Assembly (NCBI GenBank): GCA_937139495.1
Contig: CAKZQC010000002.1
Coordinates: 62,001 to 126,000, forward strand
Direction: 5' to 3'
DNA: 64,000 nucleotides
Origin: an uncultured Saprospiraceae bacterium
Lineage (GTDB): Bacteria > Bacteroidota > Bacteroidia > Chitinophagales > Saprospiraceae
Each line of letters begins with the position of its first letter. Within the stretch, counting starts at the first letter, position 1. A model generated the notes under the pieces. It saw only the letters and a program-made list of their open reading frames with translations, was not told the origin of the DNA and ran no database searches. Of the stretch, positions 20,419-29,116 are shown one piece after another. Both the position numbers and the translations under genes were made by a program.

Positions 20419-22650
20419 ATGAAACATACAGCACCTGCCACAGGTTGGCAAGGCATGAAGGAAAACTGGCGAAATGACTTTATAGCTGCTATTAGCGTAG
20501 CACTTGTCGCCTTGCCTTTGTCGCTAGGAATAGCAGAGGCTTCCGAATTTTCTTCTATTGCAGGCGTTTTTTCTGCTATTGTGGGGGGTGTTGTCGCTAC
20601 ATTATTTAGGGGAGGTCACTTGACTATCAATGGTCCTGGGGCAGGATTGATAGCCGCTGTTGCAGCTTCTGTATTGAGTATTGGATTGCCTGCTACATTG
20701 GCAGCTATCATTGTTTCAGGTCTATTACAAGTAATAATAGGAGGGTTGAAACTGGGCAAGTTTGCCGAAATATTCCCTTCCTCCGTTATCAATGGAGTAT
20801 TGGCTGCCATTGGTGTTATTATTATTTCCAAAGAGGCTTATTTGGGGCTGTTTGGCACCAAGTCAGGTATCAGTAATCCGATAGAAGGACTAGTCAATAT
20901 ACTGTATCATCTCAACGATATCAATCCTTTTATTTTTGTTGCTTTTTTGGTAGGAATTGGCTTGTTGGTCTTTCATGCCAAGATTAGCTACAAGTTTTTC
21001 CACTTCTTGCCTGCACCGATTTGGGTACTCGTTATCACAATTCCGTTTGTCTATCTTTTCGATTTTGTGCACCCACATTCTGTACATCTTTTTGATCATG
21101 ATTACTTGCTCAATACCGAATTGTTGATTAGTCTGCCAGACACGAGCAATATTACAGCAAGCCTAATTTTTCCTAAGTTCGACAAAATCAATACGATTCC
21201 TTTTTGGGTAGCCGTATTATCTATCACATTGATTGGTACGATTACCAGTTTGGTTGCTGCCAAAGCAGTCGATAAGTTAGACCCCTACAGACGAAAAACA
21301 GACTTGGACAAAGACTTAATTGGAATAGGAATGGCTTCGATAGCCTCCGCTTTTTTGGGCGGATTGCCTATTATAGCAGTAATTGTACGTAGTACAGTCA
21401 ATGTACAAAATAACGCAAAAACTAAGTTTGCTAACCTTTACCACGCCTTGTTATTAGTGTTTTTTATCTTATTATTTACACCTGTCATACAAATGGTGCC
21501 AAGGGCTGCCTTATCGGCAATATTGGTGTTTACAGGGTTGAAATTGGCTGCTCCTCGGGTGTTTCGTCAAGCCTACGACAAGGGCATGGAGCAATTGCTG
21601 TTCTTGGTGTTTACCTTGGTCGTGACGCTAATGACTGACCAACTAGGTGGAATATTGGCAGGGATTGCCTTGACGTTGACAATTCATTTGTTGTTGGCGA
21701 GAGTTTCGGTAGGCGATTTCTACAAGATGGTGTTCAGGCAACCTTCTAAGCTGATTCCAATCAAAGAACAAGAATATAGATTGGAACTTAATGGTATTGT
21801 CAATTTTATGGGGTTGATTTCCATCAATAAACATTTAGAAAAAATACCCGCAGGGAGTCTGTTAGTTGTTGATGGTAGCAATGCTCGACTAGTCGATTTG
21901 ACGGTACTCGAAACACTGGAAAGTTTTAGTCGAGCACACAAATATACGGAAGGCAAGGTCGTGATGACGGGCTTCGATAATCATGTTACTTCTAGTGATC
22001 ATGCTTTGGCACTCAAAAGTCAGCACGGTTTTCTGGAAAAACCACTTACGGCTAGAGACAAACGATTGAAAGCGAATGCCGCTGCAAATGGTTGGGAGTA
22101 TGCACAAGCTAACAACTGCTCTACAGATTGTCTGGAAGAGTTTCAGTTCTTTAAAAGTCGTCCATTGGAGAGACGTTGGAATATTATCACGGGCAGCTAT
22201 TTGGGCAAAAATATAGATTGGGAAATCAGCGATGTGGTATTCGACGAAGGAGCATTATCGGCAACAGAAGTCTATAACACAACGGTACAGGTAATCAACT
22301 TGCCTTATGTTATCCCAAAATTTATTGTAGAAAAAGAAGGCTTTTGGGACAAAATATTTGACCGAATCAAAGCCTTTTCGGGCTACAAGGATATTGATTT
22401 TGAACTATTCCCGAGTTTCTCCAATAAATTTTTGTTGAAAGGCGAAAACGAAGTAGCGATTCGCTACTTTTTTGATGAAAATCTAATTAGCTTCTTGGAA
22501 GCACACGAAATTTATCATATTGAGAGCAATGGAAATTCACTTTTAATTTTCAAATATTTGCGCTTTGCGCACTCTGATGAAATGACGAAAATGGTTAAAT
22601 TCTCGGAAGAGTTGATGGGGAAAATAGAAAGTCGAGTTCCTACTATGTAA
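20419..22650 (+). CDS. SulP family anion transporter with STAS domain and C-terminal extension
   Basis: 743 aa from the ATG at 20419. About residues 15-430 form the SulP membrane domain, with the characteristic 'VALVALPLSLGIAEASEF' first helix (read in parts) and 'GGVVATLFRGGHLTINGPGAG' anion-site region. A STAS domain follows at about 445-530 ('VVDGSNARLVDLTVLETL'). About 200 further residues beyond STAS are unusual; many SulP proteins end soon after STAS. Substrate could be sulfate, bicarbonate or another anion; no carbonic anhydrase gene is adjacent to decide. Confidence 0.85.
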   Translation: MKHTAPATGWQGMKENWRNDFIAAISVALVALPLSLGIAEASEFSSIAGVFSAIVGGVVATLFRGGHLTINGPGAGLIAAVAASVLSIGLPATLAAIIVSGLLQVIIGGLKLGKFAEIFPSSVINGVLAAIGVIIISKEAYLGLFGTKSGISNPIEGLVNILYHLNDINPFIFVAFLVGIGLLVFHAKISYKFFHFLPAPIWVLVITIPFVYLFDFVHPHSVHLFDHDYLLNTELLISLPDTSNITASLIFPKFDKINTIPFWVAVLSITLIGTITSLVAAKAVDKLDPYRRKTDLDKDLIGIGMASIASAFLGGLPIIAVIVRSTVNVQNNAKTKFANLYHALLLVFFILLFTPVIQMVPRAALSAILVFTGLKLAAPRVFRQAYDKGMEQLLFLVFTLVVTLMTDQLGGILAGIALTLTIHLLLARVSVGDFYKMVFRQPSKLIPIKEQEYRLELNGIVNFMGLISINKHLEKIPAGSLLVVDGSNARLVDLTVLETLESFSRAHKYTEGKVVMTGFDNHVTSSDHALALKSQHGFLEKPLTARDKRLKANAAANGWEYAQANNCSTDCLEEFQFFKSRPLERRWNIITGSYLGKNIDWEISDVVFDEGALSATEVYNTTVQVINLPYVIPKFIVEKEGFWDKIFDRIKAFSGYKDIDFELFPSFSNKFLLKGENEVAIRYFFDENLISFLEAHEIYHIESNGNSLLIFKYLRFAHSDEMTKMVKFSEELMGKIESRVPTM

Positions 22651-22811
22651 TTTTCCAGCACTAAAAATCACGAAGTGACTTGGTAATCTTCGCAAAGAAT
22701 TTTATATTTAAGATTGAAGTGACTTTTTAAACAACTTCATTAATAAGTAAAGACAAACTCTAAGGATTTTTGTAGAAATAAATTATATACACTCTTAAAA
22801 TAAAAATAACC

Positions 22812-23093
22812 ATGTCAAAAGATTTAGAAGAAGGCGTAAACAAAGTAGTACACACATTGGCAAAAGCATTTGATGCGTACAATACCAAAAATATAGAGTT
22901 GGATAAATCAACGGTTAAGTTTTGGAATAAACTCAAAAAAAGATTGCCAGAAGAAGTAGTTAAGAACTTTGAGGCAGATCCAGCAGCAGGACAGCCAGCA
23001 CTTCGTCAAGAATTGACAACGATTGGTGACAATGCAGGTGTCAAGATGAATCTAGTGATGTACTTGCATGAGCAAGGTATTTCGTTGGATTAA
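22812..23093 (+). CDS. Small hypothetical protein
   Basis: 93 aa, charged, all-helical in appearance, no signal peptide or membrane segment. It starts at ATG 22812 after a 160-bp gap and has its own terminator, so it is monocistronic. I do not recognise the family. Balanced charge and strong codon regularity suggest a real, well-expressed cytoplasmic protein. Confidence 0.6.
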   Translation: MSKDLEEGVNKVVHTLAKAFDAYNTKNIELDKSTVKFWNKLKKRLPEEVVKNFEADPAAGQPALRQELTTIGDNAGVKMNLVMYLHEQGISLD

Positions 23094-23132
23094 TCTAATA
23101 GAACATTATAGCACTATGCTATAAAATTGAAT

Positions 23133-23169
23133 AGACGATTCCATTCTGTGGTATCGTCTGTTTTTTTTT
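23133..23169 (+). terminator. Rho-independent terminator
   Basis: AGACGAT (23133-23139) pairs with ATCGTCT (23153-23159). After one T-T mismatch, CCA pairs with TGG around a 5-nt loop. A run of nine T follows one base later. It ends the small gene at 22812. Confidence 0.8.
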
Positions 23170-23205
23170 ATGCCACCGACCAACTAGAGTACCGCCAAAA
23201 AATGT

Positions 23206-23213
23206 TATTTTTG
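23206..23213 (+). promoter_or_regulatory. TAnnTTTG promoter element for the acylase gene
   Basis: TATTTTTG lies 48 bp before the ATG at 23262 and just after the preceding terminator, the right place for a separate transcription unit. Confidence 0.5.
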
Positions 23214-23261
23214 CCATTCGCATAAGCGTATCAAGACACTACTTTAAATTTCTACTATTCT

Positions 23262-25613
23262 ATGGGACTGTTAACCAATATTTTACAACCGATTCTGAAT
23301 AAATACATTAGCCATAAGGCAAAAAAAAGTTTAGTAGATTATAATCAGAATATAAGTGCTTCGGCACTTTCTGCCTCAGTAGAAGTGATTAGAGATAAAT
23401 GGGGGACACCACACATTTATGCCCAAAACCAAAGGGATTTGTTCTTTGCACAGGGCTACTTGCATGCCCAAGATAGACTGTGGCAAATGGAATTGACCAG
23501 AAGAGTTGTGACGGGTACCCTTTCGGAAATGATTGGCAAAGATGCTATCCCAGTCGATAAGTTGGCGCGCACGCTCAATATGCACCATTGGGCAATGGTA
23601 GATGTAGAACAATATAAAAACCATGCACTGGCGGAGCTGCTAGAGTCTTACACGGCTGGGGTCAATCATTTTATTGACAATTGTGATAACTTGCCCGTAG
23701 AATTTGTGCTGCTCAAACACCAGCCTGCTCGATGGACTACCGCTGATTCGCTCGGAATAGGGCGATTGGTCGCCTTACAGATGGCTCAGGGCTGGCTGCA
23801 CGAAATCGACCGTTTTACGTTGGTACAAAAATATGGAATAGAAAAAGCAAGCGAAATTTTTCCGCAATATCCTGTTTGTAATCCTATCGCTTTGCGTTAT
23901 GGCATCGAAACATTTGAGTACAAAAATGGGGTCTATGAAGCCTTTGAAGGTCCTTACTTGAATCCGCTAGGGGGTAGCAATAACTGGGTCGTCGCGCCAC
24001 ACAAAATGGAAACCAATACGGCTGTTTTGGCAAACGACCCGCACTTGCTAATTGGTACACCTAATATCTGGATAGAGAATCACTTGGAGTGTCCTGACTA
24101 CAAGAATACAGGCGTTTCTATGCCAGGCGTGCCATTGATATTGATAGGTCATAACGAAAGTATTGCTTGGGGTGCTACGCTAACCTATGCCGATATTCAA
24201 GATACCTATATCGAAAAATTCACCGCTCCGAGCTGTTCGCAATATCACTATGGTGATAAGATATTGAAAGCAAAAAAAAGAAAAGAATACATAGCCATAA
24301 AAGGCGAAAAAACACTCTACGAACACGAAGTAATAGAAACGCTTCATGGTCCCGTATTGATAGACCTAGATGCCACTACCAAAATGAGTTTGAAGTCCAA
24401 AGGACTGCAACAGAACTCGATGATATTGGCGTTTTATCAGCTGAATATGGCTAAAAATTGGGACGATTTTGTGGGTGCTTGTGAGCTAATGACGTTTCCT
24501 TCGCTCAACTTGGTGTATGCCGATACGGCACAGAATATTGGTTACTACATGACAGGACAGGTGCCTATTCGCACCAAATCGAAAGGTTTGTTGCCCGCCA
24601 AGGGATTTAGTGCCAATCAAGAATGGACAGGAATGGTACCGTTTGCCGAAATGCCGCACGTCCTTAATCCTAGCCAAGGCTATTTTTATACCTGCAATCA
24701 CAAAGTAGTGGCAGATGATTACCCACATGATTTGGGTAGCCTCTGGATGAACGGTTATCGAGCTCAAACACTTGACAAATATTTATTGTCGAAAGACAAA
24801 TTTACACTAGCAGATTTTGAAGCCTGGCAAATGGATTTTCATTGCCCTTCTGGGCTAGAGTTTGCCGAGTTTTTTGCCGAATGGATACGAGATACGACTA
24901 TCGAGCTTTCGACGGCTGCTAGGCAGATGCTTGATGCCCTCGTGCAGTGGGATGGCACCCTAGACAAAGATACGATTGGCGGTACCGTCTATCAAGTGGT
25001 GAAGCAGCAAATCGTGAAAATTTGGCTGGAAGATAAACGCTCGCTTCAAGGTAGGGTGTCCAATGAGCAGTTGCCTTTGTTTAGCAATACCGAATTTGTG
25101 GGACAAGATACCACGGCTATTTTGCGCCTGCTCCAAGAGCCAACAGCTAGCTGGTGGAACGGTAGCCAAAAACAGGTGTTGACAGCTGCGGTTAGCAATG
25201 CTTATATTTATTTGCTAGAGGAGTTGGGCGAAAATATCCAAGATTGGAAGTGGGGCAGCCTGCACAAGATTGTCTGTAAACATGCTTTGAGTGTCAAAGA
25301 GCCGCTAGGCGATATTTTTGATGTTGGCAATGTGCCAATAGGAGGCGACAGTGATACCTTGTGCCAAATGGCATTCATTCCAAGTGAAGAGTATGATGGC
25401 AGTATGGTCGGAGCTTCGTTCCGCCAAATTATTGATATGGGCAACCTAGATAACTCGGTCTGTATTACGCCCGTAGGGCAGAGTGGCAATGTAGCCTCGC
25501 CACACTATGCCGATCAGTTTCCGATATGGGCAGCAGGGGAGTACAAACCAATGTTGTGGAGTCGGGAGCAGGTAGAGAAACATGGGGTTTATCGTATGGA
25601 GTTGGAGAAATAG
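23262..25613 (+). CDS. Penicillin acylase family protein (Ntn hydrolase)
   Basis: 783 aa. Members are made as a precursor that cuts itself before a Ser, which becomes the nucleophile of the beta chain and hydrolyses amide bonds. The cut site is in 'NPLGGSNNW', with Ser about residue 239 following Gly. Before it, 'VEVIRDKWGTPHIYAQN' and 'GYLHAQDRLWQME' mark the alpha chain. After it, 'NDPHL' and 'GHNESIAWGAT' are conserved. The first 30 residues carry no clear signal peptide, so it may stay in the cytoplasm or use an atypical route. Substrate is unknown; relatives act on acylated amines including homoserine lactones. Confidence 0.88.
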   Translation: MGLLTNILQPILNKYISHKAKKSLVDYNQNISASALSASVEVIRDKWGTPHIYAQNQRDLFFAQGYLHAQDRLWQMELTRRVVTGTLSEMIGKDAIPVDKLARTLNMHHWAMVDVEQYKNHALAELLESYTAGVNHFIDNCDNLPVEFVLLKHQPARWTTADSLGIGRLVALQMAQGWLHEIDRFTLVQKYGIEKASEIFPQYPVCNPIALRYGIETFEYKNGVYEAFEGPYLNPLGGSNNWVVAPHKMETNTAVLANDPHLLIGTPNIWIENHLECPDYKNTGVSMPGVPLILIGHNESIAWGATLTYADIQDTYIEKFTAPSCSQYHYGDKILKAKKRKEYIAIKGEKTLYEHEVIETLHGPVLIDLDATTKMSLKSKGLQQNSMILAFYQLNMAKNWDDFVGACELMTFPSLNLVYADTAQNIGYYMTGQVPIRTKSKGLLPAKGFSANQEWTGMVPFAEMPHVLNPSQGYFYTCNHKVVADDYPHDLGSLWMNGYRAQTLDKYLLSKDKFTLADFEAWQMDFHCPSGLEFAEFFAEWIRDTTIELSTAARQMLDALVQWDGTLDKDTIGGTVYQVVKQQIVKIWLEDKRSLQGRVSNEQLPLFSNTEFVGQDTTAILRLLQEPTASWWNGSQKQVLTAAVSNAYIYLLEELGENIQDWKWGSLHKIVCKHALSVKEPLGDIFDVGNVPIGGDSDTLCQMAFIPSEEYDGSMVGASFRQIIDMGNLDNSVCITPVGQSGNVASPHYADQFPIWAAGEYKPMLWSREQVEKHGVYRMELEK

Positions 25614-25655
25614 TAATCGTTGATTGGAAGAAGTCCAGATAAACTCCAAGAACAC

Positions 25656-25697
25656 AAAAAAAGAGGAATCAAGCAAACTGCTTGATTCCTCTTTTTC
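25656..25697. terminator. Bidirectional terminator between acylase and tonB
   Basis: A 15-bp perfect stem (25661-25675 with 25679-25693), 3-nt loop, flanked by an A run on the left and a T run on the right. It therefore ends transcripts arriving from both convergent genes. Confidence 0.85.
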
Positions 25698-25719
25698 CTT
25701 TGATAGGCGATATATTTTC

Positions 25720-26529
25720 TTAGTTCAATCCAAACTGAATAGTGATTTCACCACAAGCATTGGGTGCACCTGGTTTAGCTTGGTATTTATATTCTTTAGC
25801 ACAGCCAAGTGCTAAATCAACCATACTAGATTTTAGAATGGTTGATTTTTTGATAATTTGCTCCGCACTAACGACATTTCCAGCAGCATTAACACAGATT
25901 CGGACGACGACTTTTCCTTGTTCTGTTCCTGACCAATTACCGCTATAATTATCACATTTACGAATATTAGGACGATTGCCAATAGCACCATCTCCATCAC
26001 CTTTGTCGCCTAGTCCAGTACCACCTAAGTCACCTTTTCCGTCGGGTGTACCCTGTTTGCCAGGACCTTCGCCTGTACCAGTACCTCCACCGCCGCCAAA
26101 TAGAGCATTGGTATTGGGTTTGGGTGTTTCGTCTGCCTTGCTATTGCTAGAGGTATTGTTATTTTTGTTTGGTGTAGGAGTGGGCTTGACATCAGGCGTA
26201 GTCTTGATAGGAGGAGTGGAGTTGTCTTCTACGGTTTCCACTTCTTCTACTTCTTGAGGAACTACTTCTGTCTCTTGCGTTTCTTCCTCTTGTGGCTCAG
26301 GATTAGTTTCTTCTTGAGTTACGTCCGAAGGCGTTTCCGCACCACCACCAGCTATTTCTACATTGCCAAATGATGCCATGAGCCCTTCGGAGTCTGGAAT
26401 TGGAAATTCTTTCTCGAACCAAGGCATTACTAAAGCAATCATTAGGAATATAAAAAAGATACCAGCACCAATACGCCCTTTCCATTGGTCTTCGGGGCGG
26501 TCTTCTTCAAAACTATAATTATTAATCAT
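25720..26529 (-). CDS. tonB: Energy transducer TonB-like protein
   Basis: 269 aa. The N-terminal cytoplasmic segment is followed by one transmembrane helix ('GAGIFFIFLMIALVMPW', about residues 20-38), a long Pro/Glu/Thr- and then Gly-rich periplasmic spacer (about 60-195), and a compact C-terminal domain with 'KVVVRICVNAAGNVVSAEQIIKKS' read in parts, as in TonB C-terminal folds. It should pass energy from the ExbB/ExbD motor to outer-membrane receptors. It is the last gene of the minus-strand motor operon and overlaps the preceding gene by 8 bp. Confidence 0.8.
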   Translation of the reverse strand: MINNYSFEEDRPEDQWKGRIGAGIFFIFLMIALVMPWFEKEFPIPDSEGLMASFGNVEIAGGGAETPSDVTQEETNPEPQEEETQETEVVPQEVEEVETVEDNSTPPIKTTPDVKPTPTPNKNNNTSSNSKADETPKPNTNALFGGGGGTGTGEGPGKQGTPDGKGDLGGTGLGDKGDGDGAIGNRPNIRKCDNYSGNWSGTEQGKVVVRICVNAAGNVVSAEQIIKKSTILKSSMVDLALGCAKEYKYQAKPGAPNACGEITIQFGLN

Positions 26530-26905
26530 GATTTGTTGTGTTTTTGATGATGTCCCAATCTATATCCATAGCGTTGACTACTAGGAGTACATCTGCGATT
26601 TCTTTTGATTGTTTGGCAGGCGGCAATTTTAATGCTATTCGATTGGAAGAATAGTTTTGTTTTGCGTCGCCAACTGCTTTCTTTAATATAGATGCAAAAT
26701 TGTCGTAATTGGTTGTGTCGCCTGCTACCAAATATACATTGGCGGAAAGCATTTGTACTTCTATAACGTGTGCAGGCTTCTTATTGCTAGTAGTCCAGAT
26801 GATACTGGCTAACAAAAAAATAGAAACAATTGCCCCCGTTAGTATGATTGCTTTCTTACGAATCTGTCCTTCAGCAGGTTTTTCTATATTTCTTCTAAAC
26901 GCCAA
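26522..26905 (-). CDS. ExbD-operon membrane protein, possible divergent ExbD
   Basis: 127 aa with a basic N-terminus, one transmembrane helix ('AIILTGAIVSIFLLASIIW') and a periplasmic domain. Position between exbD and tonB and the single-helix topology suggest a third motor-associated subunit, but the helix lacks the conserved Asp of ExbD. It overlaps tonB by 8 bp, so the two are translationally coupled. Function inferred only from context. Confidence 0.55.
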   Translation of the reverse strand: MAFRRNIEKPAEGQIRKKAIILTGAIVSIFLLASIIWTTSNKKPAHVIEVQMLSANVYLVAGDTTNYDNFASILKKAVGDAKQNYSSNRIALKLPPAKQSKEIADVLLVVNAMDIDWDIIKNTTNHD

Positions 26906-26915
26906 AAGGTATAAT

Positions 26916-27332
26916 TTAGTCTGATAATTTGGTCGCTAAAATCATTTTTACGCCAAAATCGTTCAGAATATCGACATTCGTTACCAGTGTTTGTGCTTCT
27001 ACCGCTTCATCAATGGATAGAATAACGGTAATGTCACTAGGGGCACGCCCGTCTTTACGAATCAAGTTTTGGAGTTTTGCTTTTACTGCGTCTTCTGCCA
27101 TACGAGTACCGTTCACCGTGTATTCTCCTCGTGCGTTGATTTCCAATTTAATGGGTTCGTTCGAAGATTGATTGGTTGGTTTAGAACTCGAACTAGGCAA
27201 CCGAAGGTTGATAGCCGTTGGGCTAACCAAACTAGACGTTAGCATAAAAAATATCAAGAGTAGAAAGATAATATCCGTCAAGGACGACATACTAAATTCT
27301 GCAGATACTTTGGTTCTTTTTTTTAATCCCAT
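26916..27332 (-). CDS. exbD: ExbD/TolR biopolymer transport protein
   Basis: 138 aa. Starts 'MGLKKRTKVSAEFSMSSLTDIIFLLLIFFMLTSS' (seen in parts), with the functional Asp in 'LTDIIFLLLIFF' inside the single transmembrane helix that forms part of the proton path with ExbB. The periplasmic domain follows. It lies 3 bp after another exbD, with which it shares a near-identical N-terminus, pointing to a tandem duplication. Confidence 0.9.
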   Translation of the reverse strand: MGLKKRTKVSAEFSMSSLTDIIFLLLIFFMLTSSLVSPTAINLRLPSSSSKPTNQSSNEPIKLEINARGEYTVNGTRMAEDAVKAKLQNLIRKDGRAPSDITVILSIDEAVEAQTLVTNVDILNDFGVKMILATKLSD

Positions 27333-27335
27333 AAT

Positions 27336-27764
27336 TTAATCTTTGGTAGCTTGAGTGGCTAATATTAATCGCACCCCTAGCTTATTGCTCATTTTCATAA
27401 ATTTGACAATCGTACCTGTCGTTTCGTCCATTGCTACATTGAGGACTACCGTCACTTCTGTTTCAATCCCCTTTTCTCGGTTCTTTGCACGCTCTTTGGC
27501 AACAGCCGCCGATAGCTTTTCTAGCAACTGGCTTTCTAATACTTCATCTGAATCGACAAAGTATTTGCCTTCTTTGGTCAACGACAACGCTACGTTTTGT
27601 GGCGAAGGTGTTTTGCTATTGGAGGTCGGACGGTCAATATCTTGAGCATTCGGACTCGTCAAGCTAGAGGTCAGCATGAAGAAAATGAGCAGCAGAAAGA
27701 TAATATCCGTCAGAGACGACATATTAAATTCGGCATTGAATTTATTTCTCTTTTTTAATCCCAT
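27336..27764 (-). CDS. exbD: ExbD/TolR biopolymer transport protein
   Basis: 142 aa paralog of the next gene. The same 'SSLTDIIFLLLIFFMLTSS' helix carries the key Asp; the periplasmic halves have diverged. Two ExbD copies per operon are common in Bacteroidota, where they may serve different TonB partners or form heterodimers in the motor. Confidence 0.9.
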   Translation of the reverse strand: MGLKKRNKFNAEFNMSSLTDIIFLLLIFFMLTSSLTSPNAQDIDRPTSNSKTPSPQNVALSLTKEGKYFVDSDEVLESQLLEKLSAAVAKERAKNREKGIETEVTVVLNVAMDETTGTIVKFMKMSNKLGVRLILATQATKD

Positions 27765-27802
27765 AATTAATTGAATACAATCGTGTTATAAAACGTTTTG
27801 GG

Positions 27803-28213
27803 TTATTGCCAATTTTTGAGCTGTTCGGTATCAAAAACCGAAAAATGTCCCCTTAGTGGAGAAGCCTTGATACTGGTCTCAAACTCATGTGCGGTCATAG
27901 AGGCTTCGAAGCTGGCTTGACCGTCCTCGCAAACAAAATACAAAGCATTTTTGGTCAAAATAGCACAGACTTCTAGTCCATCTTGTGCAAACAAGTAATG
28001 ATCCGCAGGCAATCGACTTTTGATCAACGGCTCTGTTTTCCAAAAATAATACTGTCGCTTTTCCAAGTGTTCTACAATAAGCGTTTTTTGAGCAGGCGAA
28101 AACGCTACCCAATTAGCTGCTTGTTCGATGTACTGATGCACATCGGTTGTCGCTCTTATTTTGCGATAATTATCTCTAGTTGCTCGGCTATACACCGCTA
28201 TCGAATAACTCAT
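27803..28213 (-). CDS. Hypothetical protein in the ExbB-ExbD operon
   Basis: 136 aa soluble protein, no signal peptide or membrane helix. It sits between exbB and exbD with short gaps (21 and 38 bp), so it is co-transcribed. I do not recognise a family. Similar small proteins at this position in related genomes would support a regulatory or assembly role, which I cannot check here. Confidence 0.55.
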   Translation of the reverse strand: MSYSIAVYSRATRDNYRKIRATTDVHQYIEQAANWVAFSPAQKTLIVEHLEKRQYYFWKTEPLIKSRLPADHYLFAQDGLEVCAILTKNALYFVCEDGQASFEASMTAHEFETSIKASPLRGHFSVFDTEQLKNWQ

Positions 28214-28234
28214 TGGTAAGGTGTTTTTTAGATT

Positions 28235-28927
28235 CTATTGTGCAGGTTCCTGCAACAAATCCATAAACTCAACCGTAGCCGCTTCCATCTTGAATATAAC
28301 TCTATCCATAGAAGCAATCAGCGAGTTGTAGCCAATAAATGCGATAATACCCACAAATAGACCAAAGGCAGTTGTAATCAAGGCTTGGTAAATACCACCA
28401 GCCAAAGATTCTGTACTAACATCGCCACCAGCCATGTTCATAAACGAAAGAATCATACCGGTCACGGTACCCAAGAACCCAATCATGGGAGCAGCTCCAG
28501 AGATAGTTGCCAACATAGACAAACGTTTTTCGAGCTTATAAATCTCCAAGTTACCAACGTTTTCTACTGCTGTATTAATGTCTTCCAATGGCTTGCCGAT
28601 ACGTTGCAACCCCTTGGCTACTAAGCGAGCTACAGGCGTGTCAGTCGTGTTGCAGAGCGTCAATGCCGCTGCAATATTACCCGTTTGGACGTATCCACGA
28701 ATTTGATTCATGAAGTTTTCATCTACTTCTCCCGCACGCTTAATTGTCAAATGTCTTTCTATAAGAATATAAATAGCAATAACGGACAAAATCAACAAAA
28801 CAATGGCAATAGTAATACCTATCAAACCACCGTCCATGATAATTTTTATCAAAGAAAAACTCTCGGTACCATCAGCAGCAACACCTGTGGTGTCTGTCTG
28901 AAATAGAAAAAATAGATTAGATAACAT
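28235..28927 (-). CDS. exbB: MotA/TolQ/ExbB proton channel protein
   Basis: 230 aa with three transmembrane helices: about residues 28-52, 135-160 ('GFLGTVTGMILSF') and 175-198 ('ALITTAFGLFVGIIAFIGY'). The long cytoplasmic loop between the first two is typical. It forms the pentameric channel around the ExbD dimer and uses the proton gradient to drive TonB. It is the first gene of the operon that runs through to tonB at 25720. Confidence 0.92.
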   Translation of the reverse strand: MLSNLFFLFQTDTTGVAADGTESFSLIKIIMDGGLIGITIAIVLLILSVIAIYILIERHLTIKRAGEVDENFMNQIRGYVQTGNIAAALTLCNTTDTPVARLVAKGLQRIGKPLEDINTAVENVGNLEIYKLEKRLSMLATISGAAPMIGFLGTVTGMILSFMNMAGGDVSTESLAGGIYQALITTAFGLFVGIIAFIGYNSLIASMDRVIFKMEAATVEFMDLLQEPAQ

Positions 28928-29116
28928 TTGATTAATGATTTGTATTTGAATAATGTTAGAATAGTTCGTTGTACAATCTACTGATTATACGTTTGGTGTT
29001 CAGCTTTTTGTACACCAAAGTGAAAGATAGAAATAATAAAAAGAGTTGCATTACTTTCTACCAGTTTATTTTTAGAGTTCTTAACGTTTTTAGCCTTCGT
29101 TTTGTTGTTGAGAGCC

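Noticed and set aside
25976..26257. Proline-rich open frame antisense to tonB
   Set aside because: It is the reverse reading of the Gly- and Thr-rich TonB spacer; no start signal and no independent support.
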